Notes: generated by a model not told the origin, from the sequence alone. DNA of 64,000 nt from Oehlia diaphana (GCA_003833135.1 QZLH01000015.1:2805-66804); one strand, 5' to 3'. Shown: positions 32,815-45,011, counted from the first letter of the stretch. Numbers and translations: made by a program.

Positions 32815-33625
32815 TTATAATCATTACACTTCATCTTCTTAAGCAATAAAAAAAAATTCTTATTATAACAACATTTAATATTTGTTACAACATTTGATAT
32901 TTGATTACATTCATATAATTATAATTTTTTTCTTCGTTGAAAAAAAAATTTCTAGCCGAATTGGTTGAATTTGGCGGCACTACAAACTTCCCATACGGGA
33001 CGAGCATCAGCGGCATTTCAAGAATATCCACGCTTCGCTCATCCTTAAAGCGATATTAAGTGTTACAAATTCCTGAGGAATATCTATAGGAATATTTCGT
33101 AGTTAAAAATAATTCCAAATCAGTTTATAAGAATTTCTCAATAACGTATGATCCTATTGATATGGGTAAAGATAGAAAATGAATTTCAGATTTAAATACA
33201 AAATAATTCTCGTAGTTTTAATTCTACTGAATTTATTTCGAGGCAAAAAGCCTAAAAAAAGTCTTATAATCAATAAATATAGATTACGAAAAAATTAATA
33301 ATTTATGATATAAATAATAAATGAATTTTTTTTTGTTTCTAACATTTTCTGTTACGCCATATTCTGCTAAAAGTTTCTTTCCATCAGCACCAGTGACTTA
33401 TTGACCATTTGCTAATAACTTCTAATCTACCATATAAGATAGTATCGATAGTCTTAGCTTACTAATTATGGACAAAGAAATTCTAAAATGTCAATAATAC
33501 TATAAGAAAGGTAATAATTCACCTAATATGAGAGAAGGACTATAGATCTGGGGCAAGATTATGATCAATGGAGTCATCTATGAAGATTTCTAAATTTGTA
33601 TAAAAAGATTCCAAATTCAAAATTA
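32815..33625. other. Intergenic with short coding-like relics
   Basis: Plus strand 32955-33057 reads AELVEFGGTTNFPYGTSISG and on to a stop, then a second patch with two stops up to 33180. Minus strand about 33434-33340 reads VTGADGKKLLAEYGVTENVR after a stop. Both are GC-richer than their surroundings and may be scraps of old genes. I recognise neither. Confidence 0.3.
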
Positions 33626-35249
33626 TTAAAATACACTAAATACTTCATAATCCTCTATAATAAATGAATTTGTGTCAATTATCTTTTTTTTGTAATAACG
33701 ATGATTATAATTTCCGTCAGGGAAAAATTGCAAATCTCCAAATCCAATTTTCCAGTCGAAAACAATTGCACGACTAAAGTTTTTAACTCGACTTAAAATG
33801 TACGAATCCATTTCAAGTTTATCAAAAGAAAATATGAAGGAATTACTAGTATATAACCAACACACATCATCGTCAAAATCATCATCACCACCATCATAAA
33901 CAAAGCCATCATAATCACCAATATCACCATCGTCACCATAGTTATCATCATCGTCATCGTCTTCATTGTCATCATCGTCACCATTATTGTAAACAAAATC
34001 AATATTGGAATCGATATCAGTTAAATCAACGTCGAGATAAGAATCATCATCCCAATAGCTCCAAAGTTTTGGATTATATCCGCCAATTATTTTATCTGAT
34101 CCTCGTAGTTTGATTACAACTAGGGTATTTCTTTGTTTACAACATATGGACTCAAAATGATTCATATCTATTCCATCACGGCTACCACGAAGTAAAAGTT
34201 CATAATTGTAAGTAGTACCTAATTTATGTGCAAATTTATTATCGTTCCTATCGATCCAATTTGCGATAATGTTTGCTTGTCTATAATTAATTATATTAGA
34301 ATCATTTAACATTTTTGGTATTCTTTTTGATAATGAACCTGTTGGTGGAGGTATCCTCGAAGGAAGATTATAATTAACTAATTTATTTAATATATTATCC
34401 GGTAAGAGATCTTTTAATGGCCAAATCTTATTCCAAAAATCATCACTAGACATTGTAAAAAATCTAATGTGTTCTAATATTCCATGCAATCTATTTTTTA
34501 GTTCCTCATAATCATCTTGTGTTAATTCTGATATTTTTGAATTAATTTGAGGTTTTTGCTCCGTTCCCCATTTGATAACGTAATTCCAAATTTCAATTTC
34601 TCCAAGCGCAAGCTCATCTTTCTTTATAATCGAAATCAATAAGGATTTATCAATCAAATTAAAATTATGTGATTCAAAAATTAATTCAACATTTTTACTA
34701 ATCAACTCGTCACAATATTTTCGAATAAATTCTAACTCTACATTTTTGAAAGCTAAATTATAAACCTGCATAAAATTATTTTGTATCCAACTAACTTTAC
34801 TATAGATAATATTCTCTTGAATATGTTCAACTAATTCAAATATTTCTAATTCATCGGCAGCAATAAGGAGATCAATAATATATTTTTCGTTGTTTTCTTC
34901 ATCAAGTGAATAATCTCCAGTATAAAAATACCTACAAAAAAATAATATATATATATATATTATATATTGAATTTATTATAAATTAAAAAAGAAAATATTT
35001 TTTTCGTAAAACTTACTTTAATATAATTTTAAAAGCATGTGGGTTAATATTTGGAATGATAACATTTTTAGTCCATTTCTTTAATATTGTACTAAAATAA
35101 TTTGACCTCTCTCTTAAAATAACCGAATGAGCATTAAATTTCTCAATATTATTACCTTTTCCTACAATTATTTTAACGTCATAATTATTTGAATTATTGA
35201 AGAGTTTTGAAATATCTTGTATTAATAGTTTAGAATTGTCTATTGACAT
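33626..35249 (-). CDS. BTB-BACK-TLDc protein 2 with Asp-rich insertion
   Basis: Exons 35249-35017 and 34931-33626 give 512 residues, with the same phase-2 intron position as the other BTB genes here. The start is ATG 35249 (MSIDNSKLLIQDISK); a longer upstream frame runs through unrelated DNA. BTB (about 15-115) has YDVKIIVGKGNN and NAHSVILRERSNYF. BACK has INSKISELTQDDYEELKNRL, almost identical to protein 1. TLDc has LLRGSRDGIDMNHFESIC, IIGGYNPKLW, NSFIFSFDK, FGDLQFFPDG and EDYEVFSVF. Between the GGYNP and NSFIFSF strands, residues 372-438 form an insertion of mostly Asp, Gly, Asn and Tyr (runs of up to six Asp) where protein 1 has only about ten residues. It sits at a loop, so the fold may tolerate it. 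Confidence 0.85.
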
Positions 35250-35994
35250 GATTTTTTGGGGGAAAGACCCCCAGATCATGAAATTTATACCAATGATTGA
35301 AGTAACCCCCGAAAAATATAAGATCGGCAAGATTATAAACATCTTTTTCAGGGCCGGAATTACGAAAAACCGGCACTGTTTAATAAAGGAAAGATTTACA
35401 TAAATATTTTGACGCAAAGCTCAAATGTGACTTTTTTTTGTGTTTTTTCAGGGTCTTATTGTTAGCCTTTTTTTAGAAGTTCATTTACGTAATCTTAACT
35501 TCGTTTATAAAATTAGTCTTTATTGATGCACTTTTTGTGATGGTGCATTCCGCCCAATAAAATTAACAGTAAAATAATTAGTCCGAAGTGTAACGAAGGA
35601 CTATATAAGGGGATACAAATAATCCGGATGTCCGTCCGGCACGTGTCGTTGTATAACAATAAAACTTTAACCGCTTCTTAGTTTGTATTACAGAGTTATT
35701 ACGCGACATAATTAAAAAATGTATTATGCTTGTATTCGTTGATATTAATTTAGACTTGGTACACTTTTTCTTCTGATTTTGAATCTATAATTGAAGCACT
35801 TTTTATTCGAAGATTCCGCCCATAAACTGACCTCTAGTCATAATTCAGTTTACGTATCAATATGATACAAATATATAATTGGGAGTACAAAAAAGTTAAA
35901 TCAATACGAATATCGGACAAATTATGTAAAAAAAGTGACGTTTTTTATATGATTTAAAAATTATGCATTAACATATAGTAAATATAGTAAATAT

Positions 35995-36732
35995 TAGTTG
36001 TGACAGACTTTTGAACCTTATGTAGTTACGTCATTTTTTTTTCAACATCCTGTCAGTAGCGTCACATTGTCTTATGACGCCATAAATGACTTTTGCCATA
36101 TGGATTTTTTTAGACTTTAGACTTTACATAAGCTTTTGACATAATTACTTTTAAATTTTTTAGGCTTTATGTAATAAACTTTTGATGTAAACTTAATATC
36201 AGATATACTTAATATAAATAATATAAACTTTTATTTTTTATTTTTTATTTTTATTTGAAAACTGCTTTTAAGTTTCGAAATTTAACATATCGACATATTC
36301 TACTACTATAATTTACAAATCCAATCTTTCAGGATGGAGAAAATGGATTGCGTGAAGAAACTAAATATACCTAATACTAATAAAGAAGTTAATAATAATA
36401 TGAAATTAATCCTATTGACATAGTTGATGATGTTTTAAATACTAGATTAGAGTGAATTGTTTACATGCTATCATTATGATTTTATATCCTTCGTTTATAT
36501 ACTAGTAATAGTAAAATTGCATATTAGAAAAATGTTAAATAATGTTGTTAATTAAAAGAAGCAGTAACTGTTATTATTTTTAATTATATATAAATAATAA
36601 AAAATATGTTAATTTATTTACAGTAATATTTTTATTTTGTTTTAATTATTTAATTATTTTTAATTACGTCATACGTCAAAACTACGTCCATGATGTTACG
36701 TCACTTGAGACCATCAAAAGTTTGCACCACTA
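35995..36732. mobile_element. hAT-like element, 738 bp, non-autonomous or decayed
   Basis: The right end, inverted, reads TAGTGGTGCAAACTTTTGAT; the left end reads TAGTTGTGACAGACTTTTGA. Both are followed about 15 bases in by ACGTCA/TGACGT strings. AAATAT borders both sides (35990-35995 and 36732-36737), which could be part of an 8-base duplication but cannot be fixed exactly. A short frame near 36405 (NPIDIVDDVLNTRLE, then stop) may be a remnant of a transposase C terminus. Superfamily assignment is tentative. Confidence 0.45.
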
Positions 36733-37697
36733 AATATGCTTTAATAGTTTATGACTATCGGGATTTTGTTTCAACCGGGATTTGGGTTTATAAGGATCTT
36801 GGTTCAGGATTGTAGACTATCAATAATATTATCGTTGTCGGTAAACCTACGTGACATGATATTTTCAATCACGATGAAAATTCCTTATCAAGGGATTACA
36901 ATTATATACATATGAATTTAATACAGCAGCTGAAATCATTTTTAGACGAATGAATAAATTATATTATTAAAAAGTATTAAAGTACCAACTACTGAATAAT
37001 TAACGTTAAGGAAATTGATACCGGTTTCATATTTTCATTAATATAATATTGATTGTTACGTTGATAATAAGGTATCAATCAAAAATTTACAAATTTGTAT
37101 TTATTGTAAGAAATTATAATAAATTTAATAAATTTGATTCGTACTTGATTATTAAGCATAAATATTATGATTAGGAAATATTACTATTATTATAAAGACA
37201 TTAATGAAGTCTAAATTTGAATGCTATCCAATCAGCTAAATGAATTTACAACGTTTAGTATCAAATTTATAGGGAATAATATTTTTTGTAATAGAATTCA
37301 CTCCATAAGGCATTTATATAGTATTCTGCTCCAAATACAGTACATTAGGGCACAAACAAAGCTTCTATTTAATCGTTGGCAATAGCCAACCATTTCTAAT
37401 ATTTCTATTACAAACTAATAAATATTTCCAATTCCAACCCTAATAAATATTATTGGTTACATGTCCTAAATTTTTCGGAATAAAGCTAGGAAAATTATCA
37501 TTTATCGGAGACTCGGAGTTTGTCCCAGAAAATTTTTATAGGGTAAATGATCGCATTTACATTTATTTCTGCGCGATATACTGTACTACTATTTTTCTAC
37601 AGTATCTTGCATGATAGGATGAAGTTGCAAATCAATTAAATTAATTAAATTAAAATAAATTATTGTTTATTGTCTATCATTTGTTATCATCACAAAT

Positions 37698-37711
37698 CGG
37701 AGAATTCTCCG
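37698..37711. promoter_or_regulatory. 14-bp palindrome upstream of BTB 3
   Basis: CGGAGAATTCTCCG is a perfect palindrome about 70-80 bases before the ATG at 37780. It could be the site of a dimeric regulator or simply chance; no second copy is found in the window. Confidence 0.3.
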
Positions 37712-37724
37712 AAAGTCTAATTTG

Positions 37725-37736
37725 TGCATATATAAG
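37725..37736 (+). promoter_or_regulatory. TATA-like element of BTB gene 3
   Basis: TGCATATATAAG stands 44-55 bases upstream of the start codon, a plausible core promoter position. Confidence 0.4.
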
Positions 37737-37779
37737 TTTTAAAGAATTTTATATTATATTTTGAATTTTTTTTTCAAAA

Positions 37780-39281
37780 ATGGCTACGCAATTTTTACCT
37801 CACTTGTCGCAAGACTTTACAAATCTTTTAGAAAGTAAAAAAAAACATGATGTTATAATTAAAGTTGATAAAAGTAATAATGAGAAAACATTTTGCGTGC
37901 ATTCAATTATTCTTGAAACGAGATCCGTTTATTTTGAAAACGTCTTTTCTAATAAACAATCTAGAAAAGAGAATAATATTTTTATTTTAGAATTTCCTGA
38001 TCTTTCCTCTGATATATTCAATATTTTAATCAGGTAATATACGAAATAATTCAATCATACATATTAATTAAATTATTTATACACAATTAGTAATAAATAT
38101 CTTTTTTAATAAGGTATATCTACGGTGGTATTATTAATCTTGATAATAAGAAAGCTTCTGATATTTTGAATCTTTTAACAGCTTGTGGAACATTCAAGCT
38201 TAAAGAATTATATGATTACGTTCAACAAAATCTAATTGAACACCATCACGATTGGCTCTTTCAAAATCTTTTTTTAGTTCAAAAAATCAGTTTTAAAAAT
38301 TCTGATTTCACCAAATTACAAAATTATTGGACAACAACTATTTGCAAGCAACCTGAAATTCTATTCAATGCTACCGATTTTACATCTGTAGATAAAGAAG
38401 CATTATTGTCGATTTGTAAAGAAGAAAATTCGTGCATGGAAGAAAATGAATTATGGGATCATATCATTCGTTGGGGTAAAGCTCAAAACACTGAATTATC
38501 AGAAGAAATTAATAACTGGACACCAAGTGACTTTAATGCTTTAAAGAAATCTTTAGAAGATTTTATACCTTATATTAGATTTTATGATTTCTCATCTGAT
38601 GATTTTTGTTTCAAAATAACGCCTTATAGCGGAATTTTTCCTAATGATTTGTATCAGGATCTTTTAAAATATAATTTAGTATCGGATTGGCAACCAAAAT
38701 TCAATAATCTTATATCAAGAAAAGCAATTTTGAATATTCCTAATATAACTATTGATTCTAAATTAATTAATGGTGAACAGGCGGCATTAATTTCCTCATG
38801 GATTCAAGGAAATAATGAAAGCGAAATATCAAATAAATTTAGAAAAATCTATTATGAATTTAAATTACTTACACGTGGAAGTCGAGATGGATTTACAGGA
38901 TCAATATTTCATAAAATGTGCGATAACAAAGGTCCCACAATTACTGTTATAAGATTAAAAGATGAAACGTCAATTCTTGGAGGTTACAATCCAATTAATT
39001 GGGATATTAATAAAGGTGAAAAATATGAAAAAATTACAGATAGTTTTATCTTCAATATTGATAATAAAGAAATAATTTTATCTAGAATTCAAAATTATGA
39101 CAATGCAATAAATCAATATGGTGGTGGACCAAATTTTAATGATTTACAATTAACTTGGACTTTTAATGTAGATAATGGTGCTACATATAACAAAAAAGCA
39201 TATAATAAAAAAATACATAATGAAGGAAGTTTTATCGTTAGTGAGTATGAAGTTTTTGGTATAACCAGAAAACGGCAGTAA
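37780..39281 (+). CDS. BTB-BACK-TLDc protein 3
   Basis: Exons 37780-38033 and 38114-39281; an 80-base GT-AG intron in phase 2 sits at the same place in the BTB domain as in the other three genes (after FNILI). The product has 473 residues. BTB: HDVIIKVDKSNN, CVHSIILETRSVYFENVF, then YIYGGIINLDN. BACK: ALLSICKEENSCMEENELWD and IIRWG. TLDc: LLTRGSRDGFTGSIFHKMC, ILGGYNPINW, SFIFNID, ILSRIQNYDNAI, FNDLQL and VSEYEVFGI. It is closest to protein 4 at 60256, with long near-identical stretches (for example SWIQGNNES), and clearly a different subfamily from proteins 1 and 2. Ends in a short basic tail. Function beyond the domains is unknown. Confidence 0.88.
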
Positions 39282-41040
39282 ATCTCGTTTATATTATCAA
39301 TAATATTAATATTTATTAAATAATATTTATTTCATGGATTCATAATAATACAGCATACAGCATATACAAAATATTATTCTTAATAAATAATGAAAATAAT
39401 TTTCATATTTAACATTTTAGCCGACAAATTATAGTAAGAAATCTTAAATTTTTTTTCGCCAACACTTGTATTTCAATATTATATCACCACTTTCATTGGT
39501 AAAATTCATGTTATAAAAATTCATCATCATCATTATCACAACATACATGGGGGTGAATTAGGTTCAAGTTATGCCGAAATATTACGCCACATTATAACCA
39601 TACGACATACCGTTGTAATACTGATGTAATACTATTTTTATGTGATCTTCGAACAAAAATTTGGTGTAATATATTTCATCATTACGCCGCCTTAATGCTG
39701 AACTATCTGACACCCTCATGTATACTTCACAACCGATAATATTTTTATAATTTCTCACCATCTGAATTGCCTGCCACTAAAAAATAAAGATTATGACTAA
39801 AACCAATATTGTTTTCGCTGCGGTTGTGTTACTATAATGAATTTAGTCTCCCTTAATTTCTTATTAAAATCCTATTTTATTGAAGATGGAATAAACTGGA
39901 ATTTAAACAATTGTGATTTGAATATTTCAATTAAGCATTAGTAGTTTAATAATACTATATATAATCTCAGAAAAAATATTTTAATCATTAATTGATTTGC
40001 AGAAAAACTTTGGTCTCACTAATGATAATCGCGTTTCTGTTTAGAAACAATGATTAAACGAGGGCTTTCCCGGAATTTGATTCTACAAGCTATTTAAAAT
40101 GGTTCTTTAGTTCATTAGAAACAAATATAAAGTATTTCGCTAATATAAAATGAGAGTTGTAACGAAACTCTTGGACATAATCCGATCATAGTATTCGTAA
40201 TTTTAATGTAGTGTATTATCGACAATAAAGTTTTATTAATTCAGCATATCGGATCTTTAAAAATAAAGTTTTATGTGAGCAACGTCAAAAATCTTTACTG
40301 AATAATGAAAAAACGCGTATAAATATGTGACATAAAAGTAGAACTATTTTCTTATTTTTTAAATCTAATAGCATATTTATTTGTATTATATTTAAACAAT
40401 TCATAACCATATTATGTACTAGTAAAAGCATATACAGTATATTAGAAGGCAATGATTAAAAAATTTATATGAAAAAATAGGAGCTGGGTATGATAAAGTT
40501 TTCTTTCTTGGTTGCATCGCATTGTTTAGTTTAATGTTTCAAAAATTTTAACCCATTATATCGAGTATATCCTTTTTTTAGAATTATATGAAAAATCGTG
40601 ATATTTGACCATGCAAACCTTTCAGTCATCTCCATCTGTCATTATCACCGGAACAGAAATCAGCAAAAAAAAATCGACATAGACGATGTTTGAAACTCAC
40701 TTTTATTACTTCTATTGTATATTTGTGTGTCTTTTAATCATACATTAATTAAATTTAAATTAGTTTTTTAATAAAATTGAATTATTTTTAAAAAAAAAGT
40801 ATGATTAGCTCGTTAAAAAGAAGAGACGTTTACAGCATGAAAAAAAATCGAGAATGTAAAAAGGATCCAGAGCAATGATCATTGGGTAAAATTGCACACT
40901 GATTATCCAAGCATGATTTCTTTATTATAGAACGATGCGATGTAATTTATATTTAAAAAGCTGACTACTCGATTGCCACTCCAGGCACGTGTATTAGGGA
41001 TATTCATGATACGCATTAATAATAAATGAAACGAAACTTA
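39282..41040. other. Intergenic, nothing recognised
   Basis: 1.8 kb of AT-rich DNA after BTB 3 with stops in all frames. Confidence 0.5.
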
Positions 41041-41059
41041 TTTTTTTTTTTTTTTTGAT

Positions 41060-41360
41060 AAGTTTCAAACAAACTTTCAAAGCTTTTTATACATAAAGTT
41101 TCGAAAAACTTTTTGTAATTTTTTTAAGAGTTTTGAATCTTCGAAACTTATTTATTTAAATTTTTTTTATACATAAAGTTTAATAGTTTCAAACTAAAAA
41201 ATGGAAACTGTAGAATGAAAGTCATCCGATAATATTGTTGCAGCTTGAAGAATAGGCGTTTTATATATACTTTATAATTTTTTTTTAGCACTATAGTAAA
41301 GTTTCGAACTTTCGAAACTTATTTTTAGAAACTTTTTTATACATGAAGTTTCGAATTGAA
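41060..41360. repeat. Repeated GTTTCGAAAC hairpin block
   Basis: Three diverged copies of a unit (CTTCGAAACTTATTT, a T-rich stretch, TTTTATACATRAAGTTTCG) occur near 41066, 41133 and 41307. In the last copy the arms TTCGAAACTT and AAGTTTCGAA are perfect inverse repeats about 25 bases apart. Related AAGTTTCG strings continue as far as 41720. Confidence 0.5.
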
Positions 41361-41446
41361 AATGTCAATGTTGCTGTAATGGGAACTGTTGTCTTGTGAA
41401 ATTGCTACTTTGTAAATTCGTTGCTATGTCGTATACGTTATTAACT

Positions 41447-41710
41447 TTACTTTACAGAATGTGGGAAAAAGGTGAGTAAAATCTCGAACTTTTTATTTGT
41501 TTTTTTTTTAAAGGAAGCGTTGACTGACCAACGTTTCTTTAATTTTTTTGTAGGTTTCTTCCAATTTCATACGGAATCATAAGTGCTGGTAAAGTTTCGT
41601 AACTTTGGAATTTTATTTTCTAACTTTTATTTAAAGAAATATAAACTAATGTTTCTTTCCTTTTGTATCTTTTTGTAGGTTTTGGACTTTTGAGTGAATT
41701 GGGAGACGGT
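41447..41710 (+). other. Possible cluster of micro-exons
   Basis: Three short segments are each bounded by good splice signals: a segment ending GGGAAAAAG before GTGAGT (41470); 41555-41589, preceded by TTTTTTTGTAG and followed by GTAAAG; and 41679-41708, preceded by CTTTTTGTAG and followed by GTAAGT. In one frame the joined pieces read FLPISYGIISAGFGLLSELG. I find no convincing first or last exon, and a neighbouring frame contains stops. It may be a real intron-dense gene, a non-coding transcript or a coincidence. Confidence 0.3.
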
Positions 41711-42156
41711 AAGTTTCGCAATATCTGTGAATTTTAGTTTTTCGCGTTCTGATTTTATGTCCTAGTTTAAATATATATGATTTTTGGAGCATTTCAATTC
41801 GTACTAATAAACGATGTGGTTATTATAGTTTGAGTACGGATTCTATTTTTTTTTTCTTTGTATCATGTAACGATAAATTAGTGAACGTAAGGCAAATATT
41901 GCCATCTTAATAAAATTAAATCAGTTGCAGTATCGCTACGCCACTAATTTAGATTTACTGTAATCAAATATTTTGTGCTGCTTTCGTAAAGACTGACCAA
42001 TACGTTCGGTCAAATTAAAATGTTAATATCCGCTTGTCATTAACAAAAAATTTTTTTAAAGATATTACGACATGTTCTTTAGTAAAATTATAAATGGTTT
42101 TATAATAATTAATGTCAATATACAATATAATAAAATTCTCATAGTAAAGAAGTTCA
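41711..42156. other. Intergenic, nothing recognised
   Basis: One plus frame from about 41737 stays open for about 60 codons but includes a poly-Phe run from a T homopolymer and shows no domain. Confidence 0.4.
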
Positions 42157-42219
42157 TCCGCATTGGTCCCAGTGGTTATGATTTCGCGCTTTCACCGCGA
42201 CGGCCGACCCAATGCGGAA
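42157..42219 (+). tRNA. tRNA-Glu(UUC)-like gene lacking a normal T-arm
   Basis: The 7-bp acceptor stem TCCGCAT / ATGCGGA is perfect. A D-arm with GTGGTTATGAT follows. The anticodon stem TCGCG / CGCGA encloses the loop CTTTCAC with anticodon TTC. Loop and D-arm match eukaryotic tRNA-Glu closely. After the variable CGGC only seven bases (CGACCCA) precede the acceptor strand, where 17 bases of T-stem and loop (GGTTCGA-type) are expected. The gene is thus about ten bases short. A T-run at 42227-42239 would stop Pol III. Without a B-box and T-arm, normal function in nuclear translation is unlikely; I take it for a tRNA pseudogene. Confidence 0.7.
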
Positions 42220-44286
42220 AATAGGATTTTTTTTTTTTTGAATTGCATAGGAAAACTTTGGGAGAAAAAAAGGTAAGCGACACCAGGAAATTTTCCGTAT
42301 AGAAAAATTTCTAATCAGGGTCAAAATCTAAGACAGTAATTATCGCTTTCATAATAAAATCATCAATGTGTCATGGAAATACGTGAGAATTTATAATGAA
42401 TGGGAAACAAGCCACAGTGTACGAGCAACTTGCTTACTATAGCAGAAAGTTCTTTGCAAGTAGAGTGTAGGGTAATTACACATTGTAATCTACATGATGT
42501 AGAAGTCTGGTCAGCATAATTGCCATATATATATTCTCGTACTTTGTTTCATTAAAATGGTTTGCTCCATTTTTTCTCATTAGTTAACTTGTTTTAGCGA
42601 CATAGTAATCATCTAAGAAAAAAATACTAGCAAAAAAAATTAGCACGATGCAGTAAAAATGCACCTAAAAGTATATATCTTTATCATCAAGTGGAACATG
42701 GAATAAAGAGTGGAAATTTTTATGCAGTAACTGGGCAACTCTTAAGCAGAATATTAGTAACACAATATCAAGTAATTAAAACCGTTTTATTCATCACTTG
42801 GTTGTAGTACATTCGAATCCCAATCTTCACCAACTAACTATTTCAAAACAACAAAACAACTAGGTCGTAAAATCAAAAAATCCAAAATGCAACTATCCAC
42901 GTTTATACCCCAGAAAGGTTGTCAGTTGTCAAGAATGTCATGAAGCTGCAGACACTAATCCACATGTCATTACATATATCAAACACGCGAATGCCATCCA
43001 TTCTACTCTAATACATCACAAACTTCTATTAATTAATATTTTTAGATAGTGATAGTATATTTACCGGCGATATTGAACACAGGTTAATAATTCTCCCTTT
43101 TTTCGATCATTAATCATTCACCACTATCAGTTTTGATGTTTAGCCATAACTACCCGGCTTTCATTTTGATCCACCATATGATCCCAAATGGCCTTTCTTA
43201 TTTATTTTATAACTATATTGAGACACAAAAATTAAACAAGAATTTATAACTGCCTTCATTAAAGATTTACACAAAATTACGTTTATCAGCGTTCAAAGCA
43301 TGGATAATGGACACAAGATTTGATATTTATTAGACGATATACCAAGGAGAGTTTTCTACCTACACCACTATAAGAAGGATTCTTATTTTGATTTGAGGCA
43401 CATGTAAGATGGACTTCGTCCAATTTTTACATTCAGGTATTCAAGTAGTTGGTTTGATCATAGAAATAAATCGTTATTTAATATAGACTTACTAAATATT
43501 TTTCCTTATAAATGTATTTTTAGACAATTTCTTATAGTGTCACCAATTTCTTTTTTTCTTTTTTTATTTCTTTTTCTCGCTAGGTGAGACTTCTTGGCTT
43601 TTAATGTATTTCCACTTAAGTGAAGTGGTCTTCGGTAGTTATCAGTTTTATACGTATTACTTTTCAATTTTTGTATAAAGTTTCTATGTAGTCATTACTG
43701 ATGCTGTTTTCACTTTTGTAATAATAATAATAAAAATAAAAATAAAAATTGTTGTTAATGATAGTGCTATATGTGTCTTGTACGATACTTTCTTCCAATT
43801 CTAAATTGGTAGTGAAAGGGTATGTATGATTTTTGTCAATTATTTATTAGAAGAACTTCTGGTAAGTCTTTGATGGGAGCTTGTGTTGACATATTGTAAA
43901 ATATTGTAAAAGGGTAAAAGTCATTGACTTTATATTTATAATGTTATTAGAGTAATTATTTATATAAAAATTTTATGTTTATAATTGACGTTTATTTATT
44001 TTTGTAAAAAATTCTGTGATCGTTAGATCGATGAGGAAAGCTCTTTTTTAATACATCAAAATAACAATCAATAAAATCACTAATTATCAAATTTATCTTA
44101 TGTGTGAATACAATTTAACTCTTTGCTCTTCAAGAATTCATGAATTTCATCTACATTATCACCAGTTTGAAGAACTGCATTAAGTCATGATACTCTAATA
44201 GTAGTATTATTTTGTGATTATACCATTTAACTATCTACAGTATATTAATTAAAAAATATTGAGTGAGAAATTTAAAACTACTACTA
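42220..44286. other. Gene-poor region with one coding relic
   Basis: Besides the relic at 42864-43049, small hairpins occur (around 43590 and 43617). No other feature can be supported. Confidence 0.45.
42864..43049 (+). pseudogene. Cys/His coding relic, unknown family
   Basis: A 61-codon frame between stops reads NPKCNYPRLYPRKVVSCQEC, then HEAADTNPHVITYIKHANAI and on to a TAG at 43047-43049. The C-N-Y-P...C-Q-E-C-H pattern suggests a metal-binding element. There is no in-frame ATG at its start. Composition differs from the surrounding AT-rich DNA. Probably a fragment of a mobile-element or host zinc protein; not recognised. Confidence 0.35.
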
Positions 44287-44491
44287 CTATAAATTAGTAA
44301 TTCTCTTCAATTTCAGCTCATTTTCCCTTTTGGACAAATCCAGAGCACGGACATTAACCTCTCTTTCTCTGGGAGCCATTTCACGCTCTTTAAGAGAGAA
44401 CTCTTTTCCTCATAAGTTTTCTTCTAGAGTCCATGTCTTCATCATCCTTAAATCCTTCACGATCTTCCTGAGAAGATCCAGATTTTTCCAT
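44287..44491 (-). pseudogene. Small charged coiled-coil gene, frameshifted
   Basis: From ATG 44491-44489 the minus strand reads MEKSGSSQEDREGFKDDEDM and on to KLMRK, then stops. One base out of register the frame continues EFSLKEREMAPREREVNVRA and LDLSKRENELKLK to a TAG at 44289-44287. One surplus A in the run at 44404-44407 (T on the plus strand) accounts for the break. The whole would be about 67 residues, highly charged and probably helical. It may also be the first exon of a longer gene. No known family. Confidence 0.5.
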
Positions 44492-44780
44492 AGAGAACCA
44501 ACAAATTTTAATTCATCCTAATAAAGAGAAAATTGTTAATTATATACATAATACATGTAAGTAAATAACAAATAAGTTCTACAATACAATCAGCTAGAAA
44601 GTAAAGCTTTTTTAACTAAGAAAGATTCATAACTGGTTCCTCCTTCATAACCAGTAGACCTTAGTTTAAAAATTTTACTTTCATGAAAATAAGATAACTA
44701 ACAATAATCATTTCCAGAAACTGATCAGTAGGAAGGTTAATAATTAATTGCTAGGTTTACTCAATTTTTGATATTAGTAG

Positions 44781-45011
44781 GAAAGAAGTTCAGATAAGAA
44801 ACAATCATCAAGTTGACACCTTTCTCAGATCGTTGCAATGCAAACGCTGTGAAAGGCTTGAGGATTCAGTTAGATTTACCTAAAAATCTTTCTAACTAAA
44901 ATCATTACAAAGAAGTTAAGGAAAGAGGTTAAGATAAGAAACAATCATCAAGTTGACACCTTTCTCAGATCGTTGCAATGCAACGCTGTGAAAGGCTTGA
45001 GGATTCAGTTA
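44781..45011. repeat. Local duplication, about 91 bp, two copies
   Basis: 44781-44872 and 44921-45011 are nearly identical (GAAAGARGTT, then AGATAAGAAACAATCATCAA through to GGATTCAGTTA), offset by 140 bases. The second copy differs by two substitutions and one missing A in CAAACGC. No frame is kept. Confidence 0.85.

Larger units (their letters stand above)
35250..37779. other. 2.5-kb intergenic region with hAT-like element
   Basis: Holds the CAGGGCCGGAATTACGA string (about 35349, shared with 10223), two partly matching blocks TGATGCACTTTTTGTGATGG and TGAAGCACTTTTTATTCG each followed by ATTCCGCCCA (about 35524 and 35795), the element at 35995-36732, and the upstream region of BTB gene 3. Confidence 0.45.

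Noticed and set aside
33793..34002. Met/Thr-rich minus-strand frame
   Set aside because: Out-of-frame shadow of the Asp codon repeats in BTB protein 2.
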